A DNA stretch of 64,000 nucleotides from JAGXLC01 sp964585385 (GCA_964585385.1 CAZPDP010000016.1:1-64000), one strand, 5' to 3'; shown: positions 1 to 7,194, counted from the first letter of the stretch. Program-made: numbers and translations. Notes: generated from the sequence alone by a model not told the origin.

Positions 1-55
1 GGATGAGGACGCGTCTCCGAAAACCCCGCACGGCGCATACAGCTGTACGTTACCA
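1..55 (+). repeat. attC-like site A (right half only)
   Basis: Right half of the repeat family, cut by the window edge. It shares GACGCGTCTC, CCCGCAC and the closing AGCTGTACGTT with the complete sites further right. The GTT is at 49-51 and marks the start of the first unit. The left arm would lie upstream of the window. Confidence 0.6.
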
Positions 56-127
56 AGACAATTTTTGGAGTAAAGCAAAGGTAATTGGATTAATATTTTC
101 ATTTAATAACTACTAACACTAACCTAG

Positions 128-2539
128 ATGTATTATTTAAGACTGAATTTCAACAAGTTGTTTAGAAATAAGCTGACAACTTTTACTTTGATTTTTTCAT
201 TGATTATCGGATTTACTGCATTTATAACAGTTTCCAGTTATGTTTTGTATGAGAATTCGTATGATACAAATATCCCTGAAAATGAAAATATATTCAGAAT
301 AGTTCGAGAAACCTATTCGAATGATGTCTTAAAAATAAAGCAACCTACATGTGAAAGAAAACTTGGTGAATCTTTAGTAGATAATTTTCCTAACGTGCAT
401 GCTTCCGGATTTCTTTTTAGACCAAGTAATCCTAATTATAAAATCGGGGAAAATATATTTTCAAATTCTGATGTTTTTCATGCTTCAAAGGGCTTAATCA
501 ATGTTCTGTCTCTTGACATGATTCAGAAAAAAAATAAATTATTGTTGGACGAACCGTATAAGGTGATTATTTCAGAATCTACAGCCAAAAAATATTTTGG
601 GAGCCAAAATCCCCTTGGAAAGAAAATCTTTAAGTATCCTGTTTTTAACTACGAAGTGGAAGGAGTCTATAAAGATATTCCCAAAAACACTCATTTCAGA
701 GCTGATATGTTTCTTTCTTTTCACGATAATATGCATCTTCCGCCACCTGTAAAAGCAGATTGGGGTGAAGCTTCTTTTTATACCTATCTCCAAATAGACA
801 ATAATACAAACATACCTGAATTGGAAAAAAATATTGATAAGCTGGTTTATAATCATAAAAAAGGTTTTTTTGATAAAAACAATACCTTAAACAAATATCA
901 TCTGCAACCCATAACGGATATTCATTTAAAGTCTAACCTACAAGGAGAAATCACGGAAAATGCTAATAGTGATTATTTAAAAATTTTGTTTACTGTGAGT
1001 TTATTATTGTTAATAGCTTCGGTATTTAACTATGTCTATTTTACTTATTCACGTCTTCTTAGTAATATGAGAGACATAGGAATACAAAAGGTATTGGGTA
1101 GCAATCTTAAACATTTTTTAAAAAAATATTTAATTGAGTCCTTTATTATTCATACCCTTGCTTTATTTCTTGCAATATTTATTTGTTCAATTATTAAAGA
1201 GCCAATATTTCAGTCTCTGGGAATAAATATTAATTTATCCCTTTCTAATTACGGTTTCTGGTTAATCTTGATAACTGTTTATCTTTTGAGCATAATTATA
1301 ACCGCCATCCTTCCTGTCTTATATATTAAAAAGAAAGAATCATTGGATTTAATTCATTTCAAAAGATATACTACAACACGCAAAATATCATTTCGTCATA
1401 TTATTACAGTAGGGCAATTTGCCATTGTTGTATTAATTATTACAAGTATAATAGGTATTGATAAGCAATTGAATTATTTGATAAATAAAGATAAAGGGCT
1501 TGACATTTCGAATAAACTAATTGTTAGAGTTCCACAGAATTTAATGAAAAATTCTAAACGGGTTAATAACCTTGATGCATTTGAACAAGAATTAATCAAA
1601 CATACCGGAATAAAAAATATATCCAATACCAATGCAGTTCCCGGAGACCTTACTTCATTTATTTTTACAGTTAAAGAAAAAGGGAAACCCACTCAGGTAT
1701 CAGCCAGCGTTTTCATTACTGATAAAAGTTTTATAGAAATGTATGATTTAAAAATGCAGGCTGGTAGTAATTTTTCCGGTAAAGCAGAAGGAAACAAAGA
1801 ATGTATTATAAATGAGAAATGCCTGTTTAAACTAGGCTATAAAAATCCGGAAGAAGCCATTGGCAGAATAGTTAAATTTGAAAGTTCGAGACAAAATTTT
1901 CAGGCATCTGTTAAGGGAGTGACAGGAGACTTTAATTTCAGTTCGATGAAACAGAAACCGACTCCTATGGTATTGCTTGACTTGACAGCGAATATGCTTT
2001 GGGGTTATTATGCCATAGAAGTAAATCAGGAACAGAACAAGAGTTCAATTACAAATATTGTTGGTGAAAACTTTGAAAATACTTTCCCAAACTATCCTTT
2101 TGAATATTTTTGGTTGGAAGACCATTATAATAATCACTATGAAGCTGAGTTTGAACTTGCCGTATTACTAAAGTATTTTGTCCTTTTTATTATTCTGGTT
2201 AGTGTTATAAATTTATTTTCCATGGTTTGGTACACAACCATAATCAGGCGAAAAGAAATAGGAATAAGAAAAGTGAACGGAGCTACTGCAACCTCTATTT
2301 TTAAAATGCTCAATTTTGATTATTTGAAATGGATTGTATACGCCTCAGTAGTTTCAATACCAATTGCATACTATTTGCTTAATAAATGGATAGAAGGATT
2401 TATTTATCAAACCCCGATTAGTTGGTGGATTTTTGCCATTTCAACGATTTTTGCCTTGATAATTGGTTTTTTGACTACCTCCTGGCAGACAATAAGGTTA
2501 GCAAACATGAATCCAATTGACTCACTACGAGATGAATAA
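128..2539 (+). CDS. FtsX/MacB-type ABC transporter permease
   Basis: An 803-residue inner-membrane protein with two FtsX-like halves. A TM helix near residues 15-40 is followed by a MacB-type periplasmic domain and three TM helices around 285-400; a fourth (about 425-445) precedes a second periplasmic domain and three final helices (about 675-790). The conserved coupling motifs RDIGIQKVLGS (first half) and RRKEIGIRKVNGA (second half) are both intact. Such permeases work with an ATPase in export, lipoprotein handling or mechanotransmission, but no ATPase gene is adjacent. The gene is alone between attC-like sites A and B, large for a cassette. The unit's first bases (GTTACC) are not complementary to the left arm of site B, unlike the next three units, so its history may differ. 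Family sure, substrate unknown. Confidence 0.85.
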   Translation: MYYLRLNFNKLFRNKLTTFTLIFSLIIGFTAFITVSSYVLYENSYDTNIPENENIFRIVRETYSNDVLKIKQPTCERKLGESLVDNFPNVHASGFLFRPSNPNYKIGENIFSNSDVFHASKGLINVLSLDMIQKKNKLLLDEPYKVIISESTAKKYFGSQNPLGKKIFKYPVFNYEVEGVYKDIPKNTHFRADMFLSFHDNMHLPPPVKADWGEASFYTYLQIDNNTNIPELEKNIDKLVYNHKKGFFDKNNTLNKYHLQPITDIHLKSNLQGEITENANSDYLKILFTVSLLLLIASVFNYVYFTYSRLLSNMRDIGIQKVLGSNLKHFLKKYLIESFIIHTLALFLAIFICSIIKEPIFQSLGININLSLSNYGFWLILITVYLLSIIITAILPVLYIKKKESLDLIHFKRYTTTRKISFRHIITVGQFAIVVLIITSIIGIDKQLNYLINKDKGLDISNKLIVRVPQNLMKNSKRVNNLDAFEQELIKHTGIKNISNTNAVPGDLTSFIFTVKEKGKPTQVSASVFITDKSFIEMYDLKMQAGSNFSGKAEGNKECIINEKCLFKLGYKNPEEAIGRIVKFESSRQNFQASVKGVTGDFNFSSMKQKPTPMVLLDLTANMLWGYYAIEVNQEQNKSSITNIVGENFENTFPNYPFEYFWLEDHYNNHYEAEFELAVLLKYFVLFIILVSVINLFSMVWYTTIIRRKEIGIRKVNGATATSIFKMLNFDYLKWIVYASVVSIPIAYYLLNKWIEGFIYQTPISWWIFAISTIFALIIGFLTTSWQTIRLANMNPIDSLRDE

Positions 2540-2551
2540 AAATAAAAAACG

Positions 2552-2679
2552 CACCACAACAGGCTATAAATCCAATAGCCGCCGTGGCTCAGTGGATAAG
2601 AATGTGGCGATATGAAAATTTTGTATTTTTATCGGACGATAGTGGAAGCGGCTACTGTATTTATAGCTATACGTTGTAG
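2552..2679 (+). repeat. attC-like site B, with a divergent centre
   Basis: Left arm ACAACAGGCTATAAAT followed by AGCCGCC; right arm AGCGGCTAC, then ATTTATAGC and TATACGTTGTAG. The arms pair over about 25 positions with a short asymmetric insertion next to the GTT side. The middle (about 2581-2645) is unrelated to the middles of sites C, D and E, while the outer arms are conserved. Confidence 0.6.
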
Positions 2680-2747
2680 GTAATGCGGGATAGAACATTC
2701 ATCGAAATCTGATGAAAAAAGATTAATTTTGAGAAAAAAGATGAATA

Positions 2748-3329
2748 ATGCCAAATTTATATGTGATTTCAGGTTGTAATGGTGCAGGTAAGACCACTGC
2801 ATCTTATACTGTATTACCCGAAATATTGGATTGTGAAGAATTTATAAACGCTGATGAAATAGCACGAGGATTATCTCCGTTTAATCCAGATAAAGTAGCT
2901 ATTGAAGCAGGACGAATTATGTTGGCAAAAATCAATGAATTTTTAAAAAAAGGACTTGATTTTGCATTTGAGACGACATTATCATCTAAAAGTTTTTTAA
3001 ATACAATAAAAAAAGCCAAAGAAAATGGATATGAAATTACCTTACTTTTTTTCTGGCTGGACTCCGTTGAATTAGCGATTGAAAGAGTTAGAACACGTGT
3101 AGCCGAAGGTGGGCACGATATACCAGAGAAAGTTATTAGAAGACGATATTATTCAGGGATTAAAAATTTGTTTGACTTATATTTACCTGTCTGTGATTAT
3201 TGGATGATAACTAATAATTCAACTCCTAATTTAGAATTGATTGCAGAAGGGAATTATGAAACAATTACTAAGATTGAAAATAATCATATATTTGAACTAA
3301 TGAAAAGCTTGAAAAATGACAACAAATAA
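2748..3329 (+). CDS. Zeta-toxin-like P-loop kinase
   Basis: A 193-residue cytoplasmic P-loop protein. The Walker A motif is GCNGAGKT at residues 9-16, followed by the zeta-family NADEIARGLSP (about 44-54) and FETTLSSK (about 83-90) blocks. The length fits the small zeta-like subfamily annotated as toxin or AAA ATPase; true zeta toxins phosphorylate UDP-N-acetylglucosamine, but whether this subfamily does so is not known. A TAATTTTG box at 2724-2731 resembles the Bacteroidetes -7 element and lies 17 nt before the start. Its end overlaps by 14 nt the start of a 52-residue gene. The pair forms one unit between sites B and C, consistent with a toxin-antitoxin or stabilisation cassette. Confidence 0.75.
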   Translation: MPNLYVISGCNGAGKTTASYTVLPEILDCEEFINADEIARGLSPFNPDKVAIEAGRIMLAKINEFLKKGLDFAFETTLSSKSFLNTIKKAKENGYEITLLFFWLDSVELAIERVRTRVAEGGHDIPEKVIRRRYYSGIKNLFDLYLPVCDYWMITNNSTPNLELIAEGNYETITKIENNHIFELMKSLKNDNK

Positions 3330-3474
3330 TCTTGCAAAAAGGGAAAAGCTGATAAAGGGATTGGAGCTATATTACCAACGGTTAATAAAGAATAAGATTG
3401 ACCGAAATTTTGATATAGTAGTATCAGAAAACGGAAAGGTTGTCCACGTAGACCCCAAGAAATTCCAGAAGTAG
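3316..3474 (+). CDS. Small 52-residue partner of the zeta-like kinase
   Basis: Starts ATGACAACAAATAA inside the end of the kinase gene (14-nt overlap) and ends with TAG at 3472-3474, just before the left arm of site C. The product is charged, with an N-terminal amphipathic stretch (KREKLIKGLELYYQRL) and a short C-terminal segment (SENGKVVHVDP) that could be a beta hairpin. The overlap implies translational coupling. I do not recognise a named family. From position and size it could be the antitoxin or an accessory protein of the kinase; this is inference. Confidence 0.6.
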   Translation: MTTNNLAKREKLIKGLELYYQRLIKNKIDRNFDIVVSENGKVVHVDPKKFQK

Positions 3475-3480
3475 CACTAC

Positions 3481-3635
3481 CTACAACAGGCTATATACAA
3501 AATGCGGGTATTCGGCTTGGAATCTAAGTTTTGGAGCTTTAGCCAGGTTTTATATCGGGGGATCCGTCAGGAGCCGGACAAGTTGAGAACGCGTCTCTGT
3601 AAATCCCGCACTTTGCATATAGCTATACGTTGTAG
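3481..3635 (+). repeat. attC-like site C
   Basis: A 155-nt imperfect inverted repeat. Left arm CTACAAC, then GGCTATATA and CAAAATGCGGG; right arm CCCGCACTTTGC, then ATATAGC, a 5-nt asymmetric insertion and GTTGTAG. It differs from site D at about two positions over roughly 150 nt. The bases before AAC (GCACTACCTACAAC, ending 3487) are complementary at 13 of 14 positions to the start of the same unit at 2673. Confidence 0.7.
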
Positions 3636-3651
3636 CCAATACTATGTAAAG

Positions 3652-3767
3652 TGTCAATAATCGGATAAATTTGACAGGTTAAGTTTTAATAATGATTATT
3701 TTGACAAAAAAACAACTAATTGTCAAATTTTACTTAATTTTGACAAAAACAAATTGTAATGTCAAAA
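3652..3767 (+). promoter_or_regulatory. Operator-like TTGACA/TGTCAA array before the first Fic gene
   Basis: Six copies of a TTTGACA core in either direction: TGTCAA 3652, TTTGACA 3670, TTTTGACA 3699, TTGTCAAA 3720, TTTTGACA 3738 and TGTCAAAA 3760, the last overlapping the ATG. The copies at 3699 and 3720 form an inverted repeat, as do those at 3738 and 3760. A -7-like box TAATTTTG (3735-3742) is embedded in the array. This looks like an autoregulated promoter, perhaps bound by the winged-helix end of the Fic protein. Confidence 0.5.
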
Positions 3768-4880
3768 GAAACGATTCCATACGATAGAACTAAACCATAT
3801 AATAATCTTCCATTATTACCACCTGATGATAAGAATATAGTCACGATAGAAGTCTTAAAAGCATTGAATAATGCGAATAAAGCTTTAGCAGAATTGAAAG
3901 GATTAGCGAGAAAACTACCGAATCAATCAATGCTGGTTAATACTATTGCCTTGAGAGAAGCAAAAGCCAGTACCGAGATAGAGAATATTTTTACCACTGA
4001 AGATGAGTTGTATAAATCACTTACGGTTAACGATTCTTACCTGAATGGTAATGCAAAAGAGGTATTACGATATCGGGAAGCCTTATGGAGGGGATATACC
4101 GAAATAATAAATAATGGTAATTTTACTATTGATTCTTTAATAAAAATTTATCAGGAAATTCAAAATGTAAACGATGGAATACGCCCTCAGCAAACAGAGA
4201 CAGTCATAAAGAAAAGAGGAAGCGGAATACTTAGCGGCGAAGTGATTTATACCCCGCCAAGAGGAAAAAAGATAATAAATGAAAAACTGAATAATCTTAT
4301 AGAATATATCAATGATGATAACAAATACGATTACGACCCGCTAATTAAATTAGCCATTTCTCATTATCAATTTGAAGCAATCCACCCATTTCGTGATGGC
4401 AACGGCAGGGTAGGAAGAATTTTAAGTATTTTACTTATGGTTCAAAAAAAGTTGCTGGATACACCAATCTTATACCTAAGTGCCTATATTATCAAGAGAA
4501 AAGATGATTATTATAGACTTCTTAATGAAGTAACAAGTCGCAGGCAATGGAAGAATTGGATAATTTATATACTAAATGCAGTAGAAGAGACATCAATATA
4601 TACGATAAATAAGATAGAGGAAATTGATAGATTATTTGACAGAACCTTAAAATTGGTCGAAGATAAGTTACCACATATTAGAAAAGAAGTTGTAGAGAAA
4701 TTATTTGAACAGCCTTACACGAGTCCTAAAAGATTATTAGATAAAAACTTAAAAAGTTTAAATACAGCTAAGAAATATTTAGGACAGATGGAGGAATTGG
4801 GAATTTTAGTTCCAGAAAAAATTGGAAAAGAAATTGTTTATTTAAATATTGACTTATATAACTTATTATCAGAAACATAG
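3759..4880 (+). CDS. Fic family protein with N-terminal inhibitory helix
   Basis: A 373-residue Fic protein, probably an AMP transferase. The N-terminal Fic_N-like region holds the inhibitory motif S71-x3-E75-N76, whose glutamate blocks ATP binding in this class. The catalytic motif HPFRDGNGRVGR (209-220) is complete. The last 80 residues look like a winged helix with a KRLLDKNLKSLNTAKKYL recognition segment, usual for DNA-binding Fic proteins. The gene is the only one between sites C and D and has its own repeat-rich upstream region. The intact inhibitory motif makes it self-restrained, which explains the lack of a separate antitoxin. Target unknown. Confidence 0.85.
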   Translation: MSKETIPYDRTKPYNNLPLLPPDDKNIVTIEVLKALNNANKALAELKGLARKLPNQSMLVNTIALREAKASTEIENIFTTEDELYKSLTVNDSYLNGNAKEVLRYREALWRGYTEIINNGNFTIDSLIKIYQEIQNVNDGIRPQQTETVIKKRGSGILSGEVIYTPPRGKKIINEKLNNLIEYINDDNKYDYDPLIKLAISHYQFEAIHPFRDGNGRVGRILSILLMVQKKLLDTPILYLSAYIIKRKDDYYRLLNEVTSRRQWKNWIIYILNAVEETSIYTINKIEEIDRLFDRTLKLVEDKLPHIRKEVVEKLFEQPYTSPKRLLDKNLKSLNTAKKYLGQMEELGILVPEKIGKEIVYLNIDLYNLLSET

Positions 4881-4895
4881 AGGGAATCGTACTGG

Positions 4896-5050
4896 CTACA
4901 ACATGCTATATACAAAATGCGGGTATTCGGCTTGGAATCTAAGTTTTGGAGCTTTAGCCAGGTTTTATATCGGGGGATCCGTCAGGAGCCGGACAAGTTG
5001 AGAACGCGTCTCTGTAAATCCCGCACTTTGCATATAGCTGTACGTTACCT
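4896..5050 (+). repeat. attC-like site D
   Basis: Nearly identical to site C, including the whole central region; the visible differences are ATGC for AGGC in the left arm and CTGTAC for CTATAC at the right. The bases ending in AAC at 4902 (GTACTGGCTACAAC) are complementary at 13 of 14 positions to the start of the same unit at 3629 (GTTGTAGCCAATAC). The right end is GTTACCT from 5044. Confidence 0.7.
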
Positions 5051-5058
5051 GCAAGCAT

Positions 5059-5076
5059 TGACCCGGTCTAAAAAAT
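5059..5076 (+). repeat. Short repeat shared with 7195-7212
   Basis: TGACCCGGTCTAAAAAAT here and TGACCCGTCCTAAAAAAT at 7195-7212 agree at 16 of 18 positions. One copy lies just inside the start of the second Fic unit, the other after the YoeB gene. They may be ends of a lost insertion sequence; no transposase remains between or beside them. Confidence 0.35.
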
Positions 5077-5082
5077 TTCCGT

Positions 5083-5163
5083 GCAACGAATAAACTATCT
5101 ATTCGTCGCAAAAAATGCAATAAGTAATTTTGAAATGCGACAAATAAACAGTATATTCGTCGC
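5083..5163 (+). promoter_or_regulatory. Two 27-bp palindromic operators before the second Fic gene
   Basis: Copy 1 (5083-5109) and copy 2 (5137-5163) each consist of GCRACRAATA, 7 bases and TATTCGTCGC, so both are inverted repeats with 10-nt arms. They are spaced 54 bp centre to centre. A -7-like box TAATTTTG (5125-5132) lies between them, so copy 2 covers the expected transcription start. Autoregulation by the Fic protein's C-terminal winged helix is the simplest reading. Confidence 0.6.
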
Positions 5164-5177
5164 AAAACATGCAACGA

Positions 5178-6278
5178 ATGAAAATTTATATATATCAGCA
5201 GGACGATTGGCCGAGTTTTAAATGGAATAGTGATGAATTTGTAGGTTTATTAAGTAAAGCCAGAAATTTACAGGGAAGATTATTTGGCAAAATGGAGTCA
5301 TTAGGTTTCGACCTGAGAAATGAAGCATTTCTTGATACCTTAACACTTGATGTTTTAAAGTCTTCTGAAATTGAAGGTGAGTTTTTAAATCCAGACCAGG
5401 TACGCTCATCTATTGCGAGAAAGTTAGGAATGGAAATTGCAGGTTCAGTTGAATCTGACCGGAATGTTGATGGCGTTGTGGAAATGATGCTTGATGCCAC
5501 ACAGAATTGTTTTAAACCTTTAACCAAAGAAAGGCTTTTTGATTGGCATGCTGCACTGTTCCCAACTGGCAGAAGTGGAATGTCTAAGATAACCGTAGCA
5601 GATTGGAGAAAGGATACAAGTGGACCAATGCAAGTTTTATCGGGAGCAATGGGAAAAGAAAAAGTACATTTTCAAGCGCCAAAGTCATCGAGAGTTGATA
5701 ATGAAATGAATATATTTTTAGAATGGTTCAACAATAACATTGAAACTGATTTAGTACTCAAAGCAGCTATAGCACATTTATGGTTTGTCACAATTCATCC
5801 ATTTGATGACGGAAATGGTCGAATCGCAAGGGCTCTGACAGACATGTTGTTAGCGCAATCAGATGAAAGCACCCAACGATTCTATAGTATGTCAGCTCAA
5901 ATTAGACTTGAAAGGAAACAGTATTATGAAATACTTGAAAAAACACAAAAAGGTAATCTTGACATAACTGAATGGATAAAATGGTTTTTAAATTGTTTGA
6001 TAAATTCACTTAAATCTACCGATATTGTCTTAAACCGGGTTCTATTCAAAGCCGAATTTTGGAAAAAACATTCAGAAACAGAAATTAACGAAAGACAAAA
6101 AAAATTATTAAACAAAATACTGGACGGATTCGAAGGTAAGTTAACATCCTCAAAATGGGCTAAAATAGCAAAATGTTCAAAGGATACAGCAATAAGAGAC
6201 ATTAACGATTTAATAAGCAAAAATATATTGAAAAAGGAAGAAGCCGGAGGAAGAAGTACAAGTTATGAGTTAAAATAA
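5178..6278 (+). CDS. Fic family protein with DUF4172-like N-terminus
   Basis: A 366-residue Fic protein from the chosen start; an ATG nine bases upstream (5169) adds MQR, but family members begin like MKIYIYQQDDWPSFKW. Numbered from that start, the inhibitory motif is S62-x3-E66-G67, and the catalytic motif HPFDDGNGRIAR is at 207-218. The C-terminus carries a helix-turn-helix (SSKWAKIAKCSKDTAIRDI) followed by a wing. It belongs to a different Fic subgroup from the previous gene, so the two are not a recent duplication. It sits alone between sites D and E behind two palindromic operators. Likely a self-inhibited AMP transferase with a DNA-binding tail; target unknown. Confidence 0.85.
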   Translation: MKIYIYQQDDWPSFKWNSDEFVGLLSKARNLQGRLFGKMESLGFDLRNEAFLDTLTLDVLKSSEIEGEFLNPDQVRSSIARKLGMEIAGSVESDRNVDGVVEMMLDATQNCFKPLTKERLFDWHAALFPTGRSGMSKITVADWRKDTSGPMQVLSGAMGKEKVHFQAPKSSRVDNEMNIFLEWFNNNIETDLVLKAAIAHLWFVTIHPFDDGNGRIARALTDMLLAQSDESTQRFYSMSAQIRLERKQYYEILEKTQKGNLDITEWIKWFLNCLINSLKSTDIVLNRVLFKAEFWKKHSETEINERQKKLLNKILDGFEGKLTSSKWAKIAKCSKDTAIRDINDLISKNILKKEEAGGRSTSYELK

Positions 6279-6286
6279 ATGCCAGC

Positions 6287-6441
6287 AGGCAACAGGCTAT
6301 ATACAAAATGCGGGTGTTCAGCCTGGCATCAAAGTTTTGGAGCTTTAACCAAGTTTTGTATCGGGGGATCCGTCAGGAGCCGGACAAGTTGAGAACGCGT
6401 CTCTGTAAATCCCGCACTTTTCATATAGCTTTCCGTTTGTG
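6287..6441 (+). repeat. attC-like site E
   Basis: Same plan as sites C and D but with about a dozen substitutions (for example GGTGTTCAGCCTGGCATC and TCATATAGCTTTCC). The left end AATGCCAGCAGGCAAC (6278-6293) is complementary at 13 of 16 positions to the start of the same unit at 5044 (GTTACCTGCAAGCATT). The right end is GTTTGTG from 6435. Confidence 0.65.
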
Positions 6442-6511
6442 TGCTTTTTGGAAAAAGAAAAGCAGCAACAAAAATTGGATTTACAGATATAATATTTTGA
6501 TATTTTTGCGT

Positions 6512-6535
6512 TATATTTGTACATATTATTGTACA
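6512..6535 (+). promoter_or_regulatory. YefM operator (TGTACA pair) overlapping a -7 box
   Basis: Two TGTACA hexamers at 6518-6523 and 6530-6535, 12 bp start to start, 15 nt before the antitoxin ATG. The E. coli yefM-yoeB operator is described as paired palindromes with a TGTACA core. A Bacteroidetes-type -7 box TATATTTG (6512-6519) overlaps the first hexamer, so bound antitoxin would block the promoter. Confidence 0.7.
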
Positions 6536-6550
6536 TAAAATTGTAACGAT

Positions 6551-6802
6551 ATGTTAACAACAACGATTTCAGATTTTAGGAAAAATATTAAAAAGTATCT
6601 GGATAATGTCACCCAGAACTTTGAGACTTTGATAATCAATCGTGGAAAAGATAATGGAGTGGTGATAATGTCATTAGATGAATATAACTCATTACATGCA
6701 ACACAACACGAGTTATCTTCTAAGGCTAACGAGAAACGTCTTGACTCTGCGATTGAGAAATTAAATGAAGGCTCATCATTTGAAAAAGACTTGCTTGACT
6801 AA
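6551..6802 (+). CDS. yefM: Antitoxin of the YefM (Phd/YefM) family
   Basis: An 83-residue antitoxin. The N-terminal Phd/YefM fold is clear: TTTISDFRKNIKKYLDNV, a strand with NRGKDNGVVIMSLDEYNSL, then a long charged tail (about 55-83) that would wrap the toxin. It binds TGTACA-type operators as a repressor and neutralises YoeB. The stop overlaps the toxin ATG by one base, giving translational coupling. It lies after site E as the last recognisable cassette cargo. Confidence 0.88.
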   Translation: MLTTTISDFRKNIKKYLDNVTQNFETLIINRGKDNGVVIMSLDEYNSLHATQHELSSKANEKRLDSAIEKLNEGSSFEKDLLD

Positions 6803-7059
6803 TGAAATTTATATTTGTAGATGAGTCTTGGGAAGACTATTTGTATTGGCAAAATACCGATAAAAAGATACTCAAAAGGATAAACAAACTACTTAAGGAT
6901 ATTTCCCGCAACCCTTACTCCGGACTTGGAAAACCCGAACCTTTAAAATACAAATACAAGGGATTTTGGTCACGCCGAATAACTGATGAACACCGATTGA
7001 TTTATAAATATCGGGAAGGTGAAATACTGATTGCTAAATGTAGATTTCATTATGATTAG
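6802..7059 (+). CDS. yoeB: YoeB-type mRNA interferase toxin
   Basis: An 85-residue RelE-fold ribosome-dependent endoribonuclease. The residues that matter in E. coli YoeB sit at the same numbers here: E46 (KPEPL), R65 (DEHRL) and H83-Y84 (FHYD), with the diagnostic FWSRRITDEHRLIYK block. Nothing is truncated, so it should be active when free of antitoxin. It is coupled to the upstream yefM gene. No attC-like site follows, so it may mark the distal end of the array. Confidence 0.92.
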   Translation: MKFIFVDESWEDYLYWQNTDKKILKRINKLLKDISRNPYSGLGKPEPLKYKYKGFWSRRITDEHRLIYKYREGEILIAKCRFHYD

Positions 7060-7194
7060 TCTGATGATTACAATGATTTCGCTTTAAAAACTTTTGATTT
7101 CAGGATAACAACTTGTTGATTGGTTTGCTTGGCATTGATTGATTTTGCGATAAGAATAACAAGCCGAATCCCGAATAATGAATTGATAAGACAG

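Larger units (their letters stand above)
1..7060 (+). mobile_element. Putative integron-type gene cassette array (attC cluster, no integrase in window)
   Basis: Five long imperfect inverted repeats separate five short transcription units, all on the + strand, and every repeat points the same way (AAC at the left arm, GTT at the right). Using the G/TT point as the junction, the units are 50-2673, 2674-3629, 3630-5044, 5045-6435 and 6436 to an undefined end. Cargo is typical of cassette arrays: toxin-antitoxin, Fic, zeta-like kinase and an ABC permease. The last unit has no recognisable closing repeat, as expected at the distal end. The left edge is outside the window, so an integrase and attI could lie upstream. 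Seen: repeats, orientation and complementary unit ends. Inferred: site-specific recombination by an IntI-type enzyme. Alternative: a dispersed intergenic repeat family that happens to bracket these genes. Confidence 0.65.

Noticed and set aside
4965..5174. A minus-strand frame across repeat D and the Fic operators
   Set aside because: Same reason: it follows the repeat and the palindromes, with low-complexity repeated residues and no family match.
6308..6538. A 76-residue reading frame across repeat E
   Set aside because: It lies almost wholly within the conserved inverted repeat and would be an artefact of its sequence; sites C and D do not keep the same frame as a gene.
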